In this document: piece by piece, positions 7,470-16,859 of the stretch
Position numbering within the stretch: position 1 is the stretch's first letter
Layout of the letters: the number at the start of each line of letters is the position of its first letter
Assembly: GCA_963677165.2 (NCBI GenBank)
Contig: CAXXSX010000002.1
Span: 5,270,001-5,334,000 of the forward strand
DNA from: JAFGXT01 sp963677165
GTDB lineage: Bacteria; Verrucomicrobiota; Lentisphaeria; Victivallales; SZUA-371
Direction: 5' to 3'
DNA: 64,000 bases
Made by a program: the position numbers and the translations under genes
Notes under the pieces: model-generated
Told to the model about the DNA's origin: nothing
What the model saw: only the letters and a program-made list of their open reading frames with translations
Databases searched by the model: none

Positions 7470-9347
7470 ATGTGGTCTGTTAACAGCCAAAACGGTAAAA
7501 TACAATGTAAATGGCAGGATTTAGGAGAAGGACATTGGTTACTTAGATCAGGTGATCATTTCATTGATTGCACGGAGTTTGACTGGCAGGACAATAAAGC
7601 TATTGATGCTGATCGTCGTCTGGAAGTTCGCATTGTCGCCAATAACGGTATTCAACTTGAACTCACGAACATATCCGACAACGATTTCCGTCTGGGTGAT
7701 ATCCTGCTTCGATTTGACGAAGCAACTCTGAATGCGGAAGACTATCTTGAGTATATTCATTCTAAATGGTTGTATGAAGCTCAGTCCACAGTTAAACGTG
7801 TAGGACTCAAAAACGACTTTGTTGAGTCAAATCCGGAAAGTAATATGGTATACCTGCTAAAGCCACAGCAAAAAGATACTGGATATGCGTTTGCCGTACT
7901 TCCGCCACAGCAGGAAGATTATGTCTATTTCAAGGCTTTACACCGCCGCGAGGATCTTCAAGGCACCTTCGGACTTGAAATTAGAAGTGAACAAAGTAGG
8001 ATTGTTCCACCCGGAAAAACAGTAAAATGTTCAAAGATCATGTTCGATTGCGATTGTCCTCCTATGTTGTTGCTTGAGAAGCTCGGTAATCGTTACCATG
8101 AAGCATTGCAACAGCCTTTGAAACCACGTGCCATCGGCTGGAACTCGTGGGACGATATAAAGCATGATGTTAACATTAATAATGTTATGGACAATTACGA
8201 GTTCACAAAAAATAAAGCGTTTGGCGACAAGGTAAAATATTTTGTTCTTGATGATGGCTGGGAGTGCTCCTGGGGAGATTGGAGTTTTCGTCCGGAATTC
8301 AGGTCTTCCGCAGAAGTTTTCTGCAAAAACATATGCAATTCCGGCTGCATTCCCGGAATCTGGCTTGCTCCTCTGTATGCCGGTGAAAACCTGATGGAGA
8401 AACACCCCGAATGGTTTGCCCGTATGCCTGATGGATCATTTGTTGAAGATCACAATGCAAAAACCAGACGCGGATGCCTGGATATCACTCATCCAGAAGT
8501 GGCAGAGCACTTGTATAATATTTATCACGACTTAAACCAATACGGTTTTAAGTATTACAAAGTTGATTTTACCCAGATGGTCCAGCTTCGTACAGAATTT
8601 CATGATCCTACAGTTGGAAAAGGAGCGATCATTCGCAAAACCTTCGAGATCATTCGCAGAGCCGTAGGTAATGACGCATACATTCTGGCATGTGCTCCAC
8701 CATATGAATCCGTGTTTGGTCTTGTCGATGCAGCGAGAATCACGGCGGATATTCAATTAAAATGGTCGGTAGTGCAGTTTAATATCGGTTCAGCCGCATG
8801 CCGTTGGTGGATGGATCGTAAACTGTGGAACAACGATTCGGATTTTGTTATTATCAGGTCGCCGGAATATCGTCATACTATTCAAGAATGGGAAATATCG
8901 CCATTTGAGCGTGGTAAATATTTTTCAGGAAAGTGTTTTTCTGCCACAGAAGCACGTAGCTGGGCATTGATTGCAGTGTTGACCGGAGATGTTATGCTTG
9001 GCGATGATCTAACGGAACTTAATGATGCCGGTTTAAACGCATTAGAGCGTATTTTAGAACTGGCTCCTGTCAGCAAAAGTGCTATTCCTACTGACTTGTT
9101 TTCTTGTGGTCATAATCGTCTTCCGTGCATATGGCAATTGGACGAACCGAATCGCACAATTTTTGCCGTATTCAACTGGGATGGAGAATATGAGACGCAT
9201 TGTCTTGATCTTAAAAAATATGGTTTTGAACCCGATAGCATCTTTACCAACTGGCTGACACGTGAGAAGCTTTATCCCGATAATGATATGCAGATAAAGT
9301 TTACTCTCGAACCTCATGCCTCTCTGTGTATTGTTTGCGAAAAATAA
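7470..9347 (+). CDS. Glycoside hydrolase family 36-type alpha-galactosidase
   Basis: A 625-residue protein close to the usual size of bacterial GH36/GH-D enzymes. The N-terminal 210 residues should be a beta-sandwich, followed by a TIM barrel beginning PRAIGWNSWDD. Conserved elements are KYFVLDDGW, GIWLAPL, RGCLDITHPEV and YYKVDF, where D366 is the expected nucleophile, and RITAD, where D427 fits the acid/base position. No signal peptide is visible, so it probably acts in the cytoplasm on imported oligosaccharides. It lies 47 bases after the pseudopilin gene in the same run. Alpha-galactosidase is the likeliest activity; alpha-N-acetylgalactosaminidase or other GH36 specificities cannot be excluded. 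Confidence 0.85.
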   Translation: MWSVNSQNGKIQCKWQDLGEGHWLLRSGDHFIDCTEFDWQDNKAIDADRRLEVRIVANNGIQLELTNISDNDFRLGDILLRFDEATLNAEDYLEYIHSKWLYEAQSTVKRVGLKNDFVESNPESNMVYLLKPQQKDTGYAFAVLPPQQEDYVYFKALHRREDLQGTFGLEIRSEQSRIVPPGKTVKCSKIMFDCDCPPMLLLEKLGNRYHEALQQPLKPRAIGWNSWDDIKHDVNINNVMDNYEFTKNKAFGDKVKYFVLDDGWECSWGDWSFRPEFRSSAEVFCKNICNSGCIPGIWLAPLYAGENLMEKHPEWFARMPDGSFVEDHNAKTRRGCLDITHPEVAEHLYNIYHDLNQYGFKYYKVDFTQMVQLRTEFHDPTVGKGAIIRKTFEIIRRAVGNDAYILACAPPYESVFGLVDAARITADIQLKWSVVQFNIGSAACRWWMDRKLWNNDSDFVIIRSPEYRHTIQEWEISPFERGKYFSGKCFSATEARSWALIAVLTGDVMLGDDLTELNDAGLNALERILELAPVSKSAIPTDLFSCGHNRLPCIWQLDEPNRTIFAVFNWDGEYETHCLDLKKYGFEPDSIFTNWLTREKLYPDNDMQIKFTLEPHASLCIVCEK

Positions 9348-9427
9348 TACATTTACCACTACAATAAAAGGTTAAACTATTTTTTGTATCCAAATAATTT
9401 CTAATAGAAAAGTGGAGTTATAATTTA

Positions 9428-12400
9428 ATGAGAATAATTCTAAATATAGTAATAATGTGTTTTTGCAGTGCAATTGTTTTTGGAGCTGCTACTAATAATA
9501 TTCTGCAAAATGGAAACTTTGAATCTTCCTCTACTGGAAAAGTTACCGGCTGGAAAACCGTATATAAACCAGAGGGTACCAGCCTTGCTGTCTCAACAAA
9601 AGGGAAATTTCCACGCGGGAAATATTCGGCTGTTCTGAATGGCAACCGTACTGGTAGTTCCAAGCAGCAACTTTGCATTTCTTCCGGACACCTTTCCGGG
9701 GTTAGTTCCGGACAGGAATATATACTGAGTTTTTATGCAAAAAGCAGTTCAGATAAAGAACAGAAGCTGGTTGTATTCTTCTATACTTCTCCAGTAAAAA
9801 GCGGAAAACATTGGTATAAGTATAAAAGACTGGAATTAACCAATAATTGGAAGAAATACTCGTTTAAGGAAAAACTGCCGAATGCGGCAGAATGGGGAAA
9901 GCGTAAACTGGAAATACGTTTTGCAATTCCCTCCGGTATTGTTTTTCTTGATGATATCAGCCTATGTCAAAGCGTCAAGAAAAAATATGAAAAGCCAATA
10001 TCTCGTAATATTCTTGAAAATTCCGGTTTTGATAATGGCGTGACTGGTTGGCTGACCTGCCAGTATTATGCTACTTCTGAGATTGATGAACGGAAGCTGA
10101 CAGTGGATCATACCGTTAAGCATAAAGGCAACGCATCTTTGAAGCTTAATGCTTACGGAATGGGACTTTACAGCAGACGCTATCAATTCAGGCCGGACAC
10201 TCTCTATACTTTGTCGTTTTATATGCGTGCTGATAGTAAAAACGGCAAAGGAGTAAATGTCTTTTTACGTGATCTTCATTATAAAAAAGTATCTAAGCTA
10301 AAGCTAAAACCCAGCCAGTTAAGTACTGACTGGAAACGTTATTCAATGACTTTTAAGTCGCCAAGCCTGGGGGAACCTTTCGCGAACTCATTTCTTATCA
10401 GAATTGATCCGTTAAGTACGGTCTGGGTAGATTCTTTCCAGCTTGAAGCAGGGAAAATGACAGATTATGCCTCCGCTCCACAGATAGGCTTAAGTTTTAC
10501 GTTGCGTGGAATTTATTATCAGGGAAAGTCAGCTACTATTGATCTTCCGATAAGTTTACAGAAAGGAACAGACTTCAGTAAAACAACAGTGCAACTCAGT
10601 TGCATTGATCTTCATGGTAATGTTGTTTTTCATAAAACGTCAAAAGTTTCTTACAAGCAGGAACAAACCATTTCCGTTCCAGTCAATTTTGCCCAGACCG
10701 GAGTATTGGAGGTAAAAGCTAAACTGACTTCTTCCGGCAAAAAGCTTGCACAAACCGAATGGAGAATTCTGGTTCTGAATAATGACAATCCAATTCCTCC
10801 GAATAAACTCATTGGAACTGACATAAGGGTTGGTAACGCGCCCTATAGTTATGTTAGATTTGGTTCGGAACTCGCTTCTCTTGCCGGAGTAGGTCTTAAC
10901 CGTTCATTTTACAATAACATAGTTATACGTGACAAACCCAAAATGCGTCATGATTCATCGGAAATACTTAAACTGGAAAAAGATGCTTATACGATAGAGA
11001 AAGATGCTGGAAGAGAGACAGTGATTGCCTTATTTAATCCCGACCGTTATTCTCCTTTACAATATCATAACTTGCGTAAAAGCGGAGAACTACCAGAGGA
11101 ATCCATACTTTCCAAGGAAATCAATATTCTTGCAAAACAGGCAGTATCAGTCGCTTCTACATTATCATCCGAAATCAATATATTAGAAATCCTGAATGAA
11201 CCCAATTTGTGGCGAAGTGCCGGGAAACGACTAATGCCACCAGAGTTATATCTGCGAATAATTAAGGCTATTGCCGGAAAGGTGAAACAGGCATGCCCGG
11301 AGATGAAGATTGCGGCTAATGTCAATGGTATTGATTTTCCATATATCAGCAGCTTATTCAAGCTTGGCGTGGCGCAATACATAGATGTATTCACAATTCA
11401 TCCATATCGTGCGAATGCGGAAAATCCTCCGGTTTATGAAGAAATCAAAAAACTCAGGAAATTGATTGATGGTTATAAACCGGGAATTAAAATTATCAAT
11501 GATGAGCAATATTACGGCTCCAGGGATATTGTTGCGAATGGAGAATTTAACCGTAAATACTGTGCTCCGACTCAGGATGATTGTGTCGCAAGAACAATTC
11601 AAACAGCGCTTCATGGAATTGCTGCTGATCTCGTTCCGTTTAGTCTGCATGGCAATTTGTACTATGACGGAATCACTGAATGTCCCTATTACGGATATGT
11701 TTTCGGGGCGTATCGAACTTTGTCAGTTAATACATATGGTACAGAAAAAGCAGATCAGATTAATATTTCCAAACGTTTTCGCGTATTCGCTTTTAAACGT
11801 AACGATGGGAAAAAGGTCGTAAGCATAAACACCCGTGATAAAGATACTTCCGTGAGATTTAATATACGTTGCAAAGATGCGACGCTTCTTGATTCAGAAG
11901 GTAATATTATTCAAAATGGTGCTATAACGGTCGGATATTTACCGGTCTACTATCTGTTCGGAGACAAATATCCTTATGAGAAGGTGATTGATATTATGAA
12001 GAAAGCAGAATTCTCCGAAGCTGGTTTTCCCGTTGAAATAACAGCCTCATTGTCTAACAGAGGTAATCTGAAAGTTACATTGCAAAACACCTCACAATCT
12101 ACTTCCAAAGGAATATTGTCTATCACAAAAAAGCCTGCTCATTGGAATATTCCAGGAAAAATTAAATTCTCTCTACAACCGCTAAAGTCATCAGTATTTG
12201 AGTACGCCGTACGCAATAAGATTTTTTCTTATAGAGATATTTCTACGTTGAACTACACTGGAGAAGCGGAAGGAGTTATTGTTAAGCGTGCCGTAAAAAT
12301 CCCGGCATTTGTAATTCCGCATACCAATCTTTCCGAATCAAAGTTTTTTGCCAATAGTGAAGAAAAGGGAATACAATGGATTAAACTTGGAGAAAAGGCT

Positions 12401-12958
12401 TTGTCTGTTAATTTCAATCCATCTCATCCCCATCGAGGTGCTCAGGATCTTTCCGCAAAAATGGCTGTAATGTGGAATCCCCAGGGATTATTTGTGATGG
12501 TTAAGGTTGTTGATAATAAGTTTGTCAGCGCTCGACACAACAACATGCTGCATGACTTTGATTCAGTTCAATTGTATTTTAACTCCCGTACTGATGTCAA
12601 AAACAGCTCCAGTGATATAATAAGTTATTCATTGGGATTGGGAGAGAAGAATAAACCAGTAGCTTGGTTAAATCAGAGTCCGGGAACACGATTTATCGGT
12701 TGGAACAACGCTGTTACCGGCTTGGATGCAGATGTTAGAGTTGATGTTCAGAAGATGCAAAAAGGATATATCTTAAAGGCGTTCTTTCCTGCTCATACTA
12801 TTCCGGGAATAAACTTAAAATCGGGAAATCTGTTTAGCTTTTCCGTCTTGATAAACGATAATGATGGAAAAGGACGCAAGCAGGGAGTAACCCTGGGACC
12901 GCCCCTAACCGAGCCATATAATAAGTCAGCAACATGGCCATGTGTTCAGCTTAAATAA
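9428..12958 (+). CDS. Large secreted multidomain glycoside hydrolase with carbohydrate-binding modules
   Basis: A 1176-residue protein with an N-terminal signal peptide (about 19 residues, ending FGAAT). Two tandem CBM4/9-like modules follow (start ILQNGNFES; second start ILENSGFDNG). After an Ig-like stretch comes a TIM-barrel glycosidase domain about residues 460-800, clan GH-A-like, with E591 in ILNEPN as the likely acid/base and E693 in INDEQYY as the likely nucleophile. The C-terminal 190 residues resemble a CBM9-like domain (SVQLYFNSR). It is probably exported and cuts a polysaccharide in the periplasm or outside. The family (GH5/39/other GH-A) is not certain. It is the last gene of locus 1, 80 bases after GH36. 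Confidence 0.75.
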   Translation: MRIILNIVIMCFCSAIVFGAATNNILQNGNFESSSTGKVTGWKTVYKPEGTSLAVSTKGKFPRGKYSAVLNGNRTGSSKQQLCISSGHLSGVSSGQEYILSFYAKSSSDKEQKLVVFFYTSPVKSGKHWYKYKRLELTNNWKKYSFKEKLPNAAEWGKRKLEIRFAIPSGIVFLDDISLCQSVKKKYEKPISRNILENSGFDNGVTGWLTCQYYATSEIDERKLTVDHTVKHKGNASLKLNAYGMGLYSRRYQFRPDTLYTLSFYMRADSKNGKGVNVFLRDLHYKKVSKLKLKPSQLSTDWKRYSMTFKSPSLGEPFANSFLIRIDPLSTVWVDSFQLEAGKMTDYASAPQIGLSFTLRGIYYQGKSATIDLPISLQKGTDFSKTTVQLSCIDLHGNVVFHKTSKVSYKQEQTISVPVNFAQTGVLEVKAKLTSSGKKLAQTEWRILVLNNDNPIPPNKLIGTDIRVGNAPYSYVRFGSELASLAGVGLNRSFYNNIVIRDKPKMRHDSSEILKLEKDAYTIEKDAGRETVIALFNPDRYSPLQYHNLRKSGELPEESILSKEINILAKQAVSVASTLSSEINILEILNEPNLWRSAGKRLMPPELYLRIIKAIAGKVKQACPEMKIAANVNGIDFPYISSLFKLGVAQYIDVFTIHPYRANAENPPVYEEIKKLRKLIDGYKPGIKIINDEQYYGSRDIVANGEFNRKYCAPTQDDCVARTIQTALHGIAADLVPFSLHGNLYYDGITECPYYGYVFGAYRTLSVNTYGTEKADQINISKRFRVFAFKRNDGKKVVSINTRDKDTSVRFNIRCKDATLLDSEGNIIQNGAITVGYLPVYYLFGDKYPYEKVIDIMKKAEFSEAGFPVEITASLSNRGNLKVTLQNTSQSTSKGILSITKKPAHWNIPGKIKFSLQPLKSSVFEYAVRNKIFSYRDISTLNYTGEAEGVIVKRAVKIPAFVIPHTNLSESKFFANSEEKGIQWIKLGEKALSVNFNPSHPHRGAQDLSAKMAVMWNPQGLFVMVKVVDNKFVSARHNNMLHDFDSVQLYFNSRTDVKNSSSDIISYSLGLGEKNKPVAWLNQSPGTRFIGWNNAVTGLDADVRVDVQKMQKGYILKAFFPAHTIPGINLKSGNLFSFSVLINDNDGKGRKQGVTLGPPLTEPYNKSATWPCVQLK

Positions 12959-13024
12959 AAATAAGTCATAAAACTTGTATTATTATATTGTAGGATACAG
13001 CGTAGAGGCGTGTGGTGCAAATAT

Positions 13025-13130
13025 GCGATTGAGCTCAATACGTGATCTATTTATGATGCCCAAACGATAGAAATATATTTAAAAAAATGATATATTTTCC
13101 CATAAATAAAAAGATGGGAATTATATCATT
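13025..13130. repeat. Degenerate repeat hairpin, copy B
   Basis: Matches the start of the repeat at 4800 and 27515: a GATTGAGC word, then an imperfect hairpin at about 13089-13127 with arms AATGATATATTTTCCCAT and ATGGGAATTATATCATT. It lies directly before the transposase remnant, which links this hairpin to the IS3-derived material. Confidence 0.5.
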
Positions 13131-13400
13131 TTGAATTCAAAAATATTTCGAGGAAAGCAAAGGTCGCTTCAGGGCAGAAAAAATTCTCGTAAAACTATCC
13201 CAGGCGGATTTAAAAACAGCAAGAAGCATATTCTAAAGTTGATGTGCAAAATGAATCTGAACAGTAATTATTCATCTTTGAGTTTATGTCTCTCTACAAA
13301 TCGTCAGTATAAATATCGGAAAAATCATTTAAAACGAAATATCCACCAAGAGCATCCCAACAACGTTTGGGTTAGTGATATTACTTATGTCAGGACATAA
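13130..13400 (+). pseudogene. IS3-family transposase OrfB fragment, frameshifted and truncated
   Basis: Across two reading frames the DNA encodes pieces of an IS3-family OrfB: FEESKGRFRAEKILVKLSQ in one frame, then KKHILKLMCKMNLN in another (HTH_21-like region), then HQEHPNNVWVSDITYV. The last piece contains the first catalytic Asp region of the DDE domain (VWVSDITY). A stop follows at 13398-13400 and the rest of the catalytic domain, including the later D and E, is absent. So it is a frameshifted, 3'-truncated relic. The remaining DNA to 13478 shows nothing else. Confidence 0.8.
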
Positions 13401-13478
13401 ATGACTAAGTGATACTCAGAATAAAAAAACAAAATTTTGGACATTCCACAAAGATGTGTACAAAATATTGATTCCAAA

Positions 13479-14531
13479 TCATCGACAACATTCGGCTGTC
13501 GTATCGCGCACTTCCAGATTGCTCTTCAGTACGATTTGCTTTGGAGAGAAAAAACCTTCCGGTTTTGAAGTAATCTCAAGCAGTCTCTGCATCGCTTTTA
13601 CTCCCATCTTTTCAGGAGAGGCGCTGGCACTGGTTATCCCCGGATACTCTTCGTAAGAAATTCGGGTCATATCGATTGCCGCAATATTTACATGTTCCGG
13701 GACTTTTATCTGATTATGCAGCAAATAATTTACCGCACCGCGAGCCATCGTCCCGTTATGACAAATAACTGCGGTAGGCAAATTTTCAACTCCCAGACGA
13801 TTAACCAATTGATCCATGGCCTCCCTTCCCTCGATTCGATCGGCTTCCTCCAGATCAACACAGTTTTTCTCAGACAACAGCAATTCGTGTTTACGCAGGG
13901 CCATCATCAGTGCGTTAAAACGATCACGGTGACGCCCTTGTCCGACGTTTCCGCCAATCCATCCGAATTTACGATGGCCAAGAGAATACAAATGATCAAC
14001 CAGCAATTCGGCCGATTCACTTTCATTACTTATAATTGAATCACAAAAACCCGGATACTCTGCGGAAGCCGCAACCATCTGAGTGCCGATTCCCTTTAAA
14101 CGGACCAACAACTCTGGTTTAATTTCCCCAAAGATTACCATTCCAAGCAAATCCCGGTCCTTTACAAACTCCACAAGCTCATCATGTGAAAAGTCGTCTT
14201 CATTACCGATATACATAGTGCACAGTTTATGCTTAATCGCTTCCGAATGCAATCCCTGATAAACATGACTGAAAAAGTTCGATTTCAGATTTAAAGTGAC
14301 GCCTGAACGAATCAGAATTCCAACTTCGCCCGGTTCGCGACTGCCACTGGATTTAATCTGCGAAATATCCATACCCTTGGGGCTGTATCCAGCTTTAATC
14401 GCTTTATCCCAGATCATTTTGAAGCGTTTGGGAGATATTCCTTCCTGGCGTCCGTTCAATACCATTGACACCAGTGTCTGGGAAACCCCAAGCTGAACAG
14501 CCAGCTCTTTCTGAGTAATCTTCTTATTCAT
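13479..14531 (-). CDS. LacI-family transcriptional regulator
   Basis: From ATG at 14531 (AGAAAGAG just upstream) the protein has 350 residues; the frame extends 21 residues further but without a better start. The first 50 residues are a LacI helix-turn-helix (ITQKELAVQLGVSQTLVSMVLNG), followed by a periplasmic-binding-protein-like sensor domain (VGILIRSG; SLGHRKFGWIGG; PTAVICHNGTMARG; HVNIAAIDM). It follows manA by 97 bases on the same strand, so both are probably read from the promoter near 15770-15790. That promoter contains a perfect palindrome of the LacI-operator type, making this protein the natural candidate to bind it and control both divergent units. The effector is unknown. Confidence 0.88.
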   Translation of the reverse strand: MNKKITQKELAVQLGVSQTLVSMVLNGRQEGISPKRFKMIWDKAIKAGYSPKGMDISQIKSSGSREPGEVGILIRSGVTLNLKSNFFSHVYQGLHSEAIKHKLCTMYIGNEDDFSHDELVEFVKDRDLLGMVIFGEIKPELLVRLKGIGTQMVAASAEYPGFCDSIISNESESAELLVDHLYSLGHRKFGWIGGNVGQGRHRDRFNALMMALRKHELLLSEKNCVDLEEADRIEGREAMDQLVNRLGVENLPTAVICHNGTMARGAVNYLLHNQIKVPEHVNIAAIDMTRISYEEYPGITSASASPEKMGVKAMQRLLEITSKPEGFFSPKQIVLKSNLEVRDTTAECCR

Positions 14532-14628
14532 CTTCGAACTCTTTCTAAAATATCTCACCTTATACTCCAATATGTATACCACCCGCAGAAGCAAATTACA
14601 ATGTCGGGTAATAATATTTTAATATTTA

Positions 14629-15708
14629 TTAATCAAGATTTGGCTCACATAAAACAATTTCCATATCAGCCGTATCAGGAGAAATGGTTACCGATCCAGC
14701 TTCAGCGGCAATGAGAAAACGATCATATTGCTTTACATCGATACCTTGTCCACTCGCAATAATCTTTCCTTGTCCACGGGTTATAATCGCAGTCTGCAAA
14801 ATATTTTCACGATCATATCGGACTGAATCGCTTATTACCAAACGTCGTATTTTAAAACAATCCGTTTGCAATGAACTGATCAGCACTTCTTCTTTCAAAC
14901 TTTTCGACTGGCAAATAATCTCAGGAGAAACCATACATTTACCTCGAATTTCGCTTTCATTGTAAGAAGTGTGCTCAAAAATTTTCAGGGCAAATTCAGG
15001 ATCTTTGCCCATAAACCTGGCTTCTGGCGGAACAACAATCCCCTCGCGTTCAAACTCACAGCGAACCACCAGATCACTTGGCTCCATAACTTCAATAACC
15101 ATAACCCCTGCACCAATAGCGTGCGGCAAGCCACCAGGCACGACCCAGACTTCTCCCGGTTTAACTTTAACCGGCTCAAAACATTTCTGCATAGCAGCCA
15201 TATCCTGATTCTGAACAATATTGAGCCATTCTTGAGGCATAGGCGCATTTTGAAATCCGAGTAGGATTTCTCCTGGCTGTTCTTCTCTGACATCAAGAAT
15301 TATATAAGTCTCAAGCTTGCCCCAGCGCGCTCCAAGATACTTCTGAGCAAACTCCGCGGTGGGATGCGCCTGAATATGTAAACGCATTGATGAATCAAGA
15401 TATTTCACCAGGAATCCGGTATCGTATCCCAGCTTATCAAGATGACGTTTTCCCAGATAATAATCACCATATTCCTCAAACAGATTCTTCAGAAGAAATT
15501 TATCATTCCCGATTTCGATCATACTCAAGCCTTCATTCGGCACATCTTCCAACCCGGGATTGACCGCCGTTACCGTTGACGCAATCCAGTCTTCAGGCCG
15601 ATTTCCATCTTTAGAAGGTTCCACTCCAGCCATGCCGTCAAGTAATTTTCCCCCGCGATAATTTCTACGCACCCGATTAGGCTGCAACTTTAACAAAGAG
15701 TACTTCAT
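14629..15708 (-). CDS. manA: Class I mannose-6-phosphate isomerase (cupin type)
   Basis: A 359-residue protein with the type I phosphomannose isomerase fold. Visible hallmarks are LHIQAHPTAEFA (zinc ligands of the QxHP motif), GKLETYIIL with the metal-binding Glu, and GGLPHAIGAGVMVIEVMEPSD with a metal-binding His and the conserved C-terminal cupin strand. It should interconvert mannose-6-phosphate and fructose-6-phosphate in the cytoplasm. It is transcribed away from the locus 2 catabolic run, with the LacI gene behind it. In this setting it could serve a sugar other than mannose; related proteins act on other hexose phosphates. Confidence 0.85.
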   Translation of the reverse strand: MKYSLLKLQPNRVRRNYRGGKLLDGMAGVEPSKDGNRPEDWIASTVTAVNPGLEDVPNEGLSMIEIGNDKFLLKNLFEEYGDYYLGKRHLDKLGYDTGFLVKYLDSSMRLHIQAHPTAEFAQKYLGARWGKLETYIILDVREEQPGEILLGFQNAPMPQEWLNIVQNQDMAAMQKCFEPVKVKPGEVWVVPGGLPHAIGAGVMVIEVMEPSDLVVRCEFEREGIVVPPEARFMGKDPEFALKIFEHTSYNESEIRGKCMVSPEIICQSKSLKEEVLISSLQTDCFKIRRLVISDSVRYDRENILQTAIITRGQGKIIASGQGIDVKQYDRFLIAAEAGSVTISPDTADMEIVLCEPNLD

Positions 15709-15769
15709 TTACACTCACCTAGTTATTTAATAAAAATAAATTTTATTTGATAATTATTAATTATTATAC

Positions 15770-15798
15770 TTGACAATGCCATTGTCAACTGATAAAAT
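15770..15798 (+). promoter_or_regulatory. Divergent promoter with perfect 19-bp palindromic operator
   Basis: TTGACAATG (15770-15778), one C, then CATTGTCAA (15780-15788) form a perfect palindrome. Its left end is a -35 box TTGACA for the plus strand, with TAAAAT at 15793-15798 after exactly 17 bases. On the minus strand the right arm reads TTGACA and an AT-rich TATAAT-like region follows. A repressor bound here would block both manA-lacI and the 15852 run. Confidence 0.75.
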
Positions 15799-15851
15799 TA
15801 AATTAATAAATATTAAATTACAATTTTTCAAAAGAAGCAGGATAAGACAAT

Positions 15852-16859
15852 ATGATTCCTTCAGCAATAATCCTTACAGATAACGAACTTGATGAATTTT
15901 TTCCGACCATTAACCGCAGAAAACTGCATCATCTTCTACCGGACCTGAAACACATAGATCCGCTAAAAGCAAGTCAGAATGAATTTGTTGATTTTGTCAT
16001 GGGCACCCGTCCTGAACTAATGATCACAGGCTGGAAATGTCCAACTCTTCCCGAAGATAAGCTGCCGGAACTGAAATCATTCCTGAAATACATCTGCCAT
16101 ACCGGCGGTTCTGTCAGAAAATTGATATCGAAAAGATTTATCGAATCAGGAATCATCGTTTCCAACTGGGGACCTACCGTATCGCCCAATGTTGCCGAAG
16201 GAGCACTCCTGCTTATACTGGCGGCACTTCGCAGAACATCATACTGGTCGATCCAGATGCACTGCCACGGCGGCTGGAAAGACAACAACTTGAAAACCGA
16301 GACTCTGCTTGGTCGCAAAGTCGGCATTCACGGTTTTGGAGCAATAACACGGGAACTGATCGGATTATTAAAACCGTTTAAATGCGATATTTCAGTATAC
16401 TCCGACTGGGGAACGGAAACCATGTTGGCGAAATACGGAGCCAAACGTGCGGCGACTCTCGAACAGTTATTCAGCGAGGCTGATATTATTGTTGACCTCG
16501 CTGCGGCAACCCCGGCAAACTGCCACATAGTGAATGAAAAACTCCTCCGGTCCATCCGGCCCGGCGGCTGCTTTGTAAATATCGGACGCGGAATGGTAGT
16601 AGATGAAGAAGCGCTGGGAAAAGTCGCTTTAGAAGGACAAATACAGATCGCGCTGGATGTATATGAGGTCGAACCCCTGCCGACAAATTCACCTTTGCGC
16701 GGACTGGACAACGTAACAATAATGCCGCATCTGGGAGGGCCAACAGTTGATTTTCGTCGCAACTGCGGCGCCTATGCGCTGGAAAACGTAAATCGTTATC
16801 TAAAGCAGGAACCCCTTGAATCAGTAGTCAATGGAGAAATTTATGACAGAACAACATAA
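15852..16859 (+). CDS. D-isomer-specific 2-hydroxyacid dehydrogenase family protein
   Basis: A 335-residue protein with a Rossmann dinucleotide-binding domain in the middle (GRKVGIHGFGAITREL, about residues 154-169). The family's catalytic residues appear at R246 (NIGRG), E274 (YEVEPL) and H293 (MPHLGG). It should oxidise or reduce a 2-hydroxy/2-keto acid with NAD(P) in the cytoplasm. The substrate is not predictable; in this locus a sugar-acid intermediate is likely. It is the first gene of the locus 2 plus-strand run behind the palindromic promoter, and its end overlaps the next gene by 17 bases. Confidence 0.85.
   Translation: MIPSAIILTDNELDEFFPTINRRKLHHLLPDLKHIDPLKASQNEFVDFVMGTRPELMITGWKCPTLPEDKLPELKSFLKYICHTGGSVRKLISKRFIESGIIVSNWGPTVSPNVAEGALLLILAALRRTSYWSIQMHCHGGWKDNNLKTETLLGRKVGIHGFGAITRELIGLLKPFKCDISVYSDWGTETMLAKYGAKRAATLEQLFSEADIIVDLAAATPANCHIVNEKLLRSIRPGGCFVNIGRGMVVDEEALGKVALEGQIQIALDVYEVEPLPTNSPLRGLDNVTIMPHLGGPTVDFRRNCGAYALENVNRYLKQEPLESVVNGEIYDRTT

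Noticed and set aside
14684..15264. Plus-strand frames opposite manA
   Set aside because: Antisense to a well-supported gene, with no family features.
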